From contig CAJPNN010000002.1 of NCBI GenBank assembly GCA_905372035.1, forward strand, positions 1 to 64,000: 64,000 nt of DNA; not shown here. Direction: 5' to 3'. More model-generated notes on the stretch are below. The model had not been told where the DNA came from, ran no database searches, and was given only the letters and a program-made list of their open reading frames with translations. Origin of the DNA: Bacillota bacterium (GTDB lineage Bacteria; Bacillota; Clostridia; Peptostreptococcales; Anaerovoracaceae). Position 1 is the stretch's first letter.

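Overview
The window reads as a chromosomal segment of a strictly anaerobic, low-GC, Gram-positive bacterium of the Clostridia. It carries a single-chain pyruvate:ferredoxin oxidoreductase, a complete clostridial-order rnfCDGEAB operon, a NusG-domain-II/Gx-transporter pair and strong AGGAGG ribosome binding sites. I cannot fix the genus from sequence alone.

Layout. 1-271 is the start of a secreted protein running off the left edge. 612-1929 is a shortened ISL3-type insertion sequence. 1990-5523 (minus) is pyruvate:ferredoxin oxidoreductase, divergent from rnfCDGEAB (6161-11276), which ends at a strong terminator. A separate promoter then drives a NusG-domain-II protein and a Gx-family membrane protein. 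argF (minus) follows with a well-formed promoter and palindromic operator candidates. Next come a DUF1836 regulator-like gene, a THUMP-type rRNA methyltransferase, an MreB homologue, and queF/queT of queuosine metabolism, all on the minus strand. 18628-27382 is an arginine/carbamoyl-phosphate cluster transcribed argC-argJ-argB-argD-carA-carB.

From 27708 to the right edge the window is one uninterrupted minus-strand reading frame. It has at least 12,096 codons in the window, and its start lies beyond the right edge. It encodes a giant modular, presumably extracellular protein. It has ten successive RCC1-type beta-propellers, each followed by an Ig-like (BIG2-type) domain with a recurrent FN-hydrophobic motif. 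These are followed by roughly seventy cadherin-like beta-sandwich repeats, a carboxypeptidase-regulatory-like domain and two dockerin-like calcium loops split by an insertion. This is the most unusual object in the window.

How it fits together. PFOR makes reduced ferredoxin from pyruvate, and Rnf oxidises ferredoxin with NAD+ while pumping ions. The arg cluster plus argF gives the cyclic acetyl-ornithine route to citrulline, with its own carbamoyl phosphate synthetase. The giant protein is likely a surface or matrix fibre unrelated to the housekeeping genes beside it.
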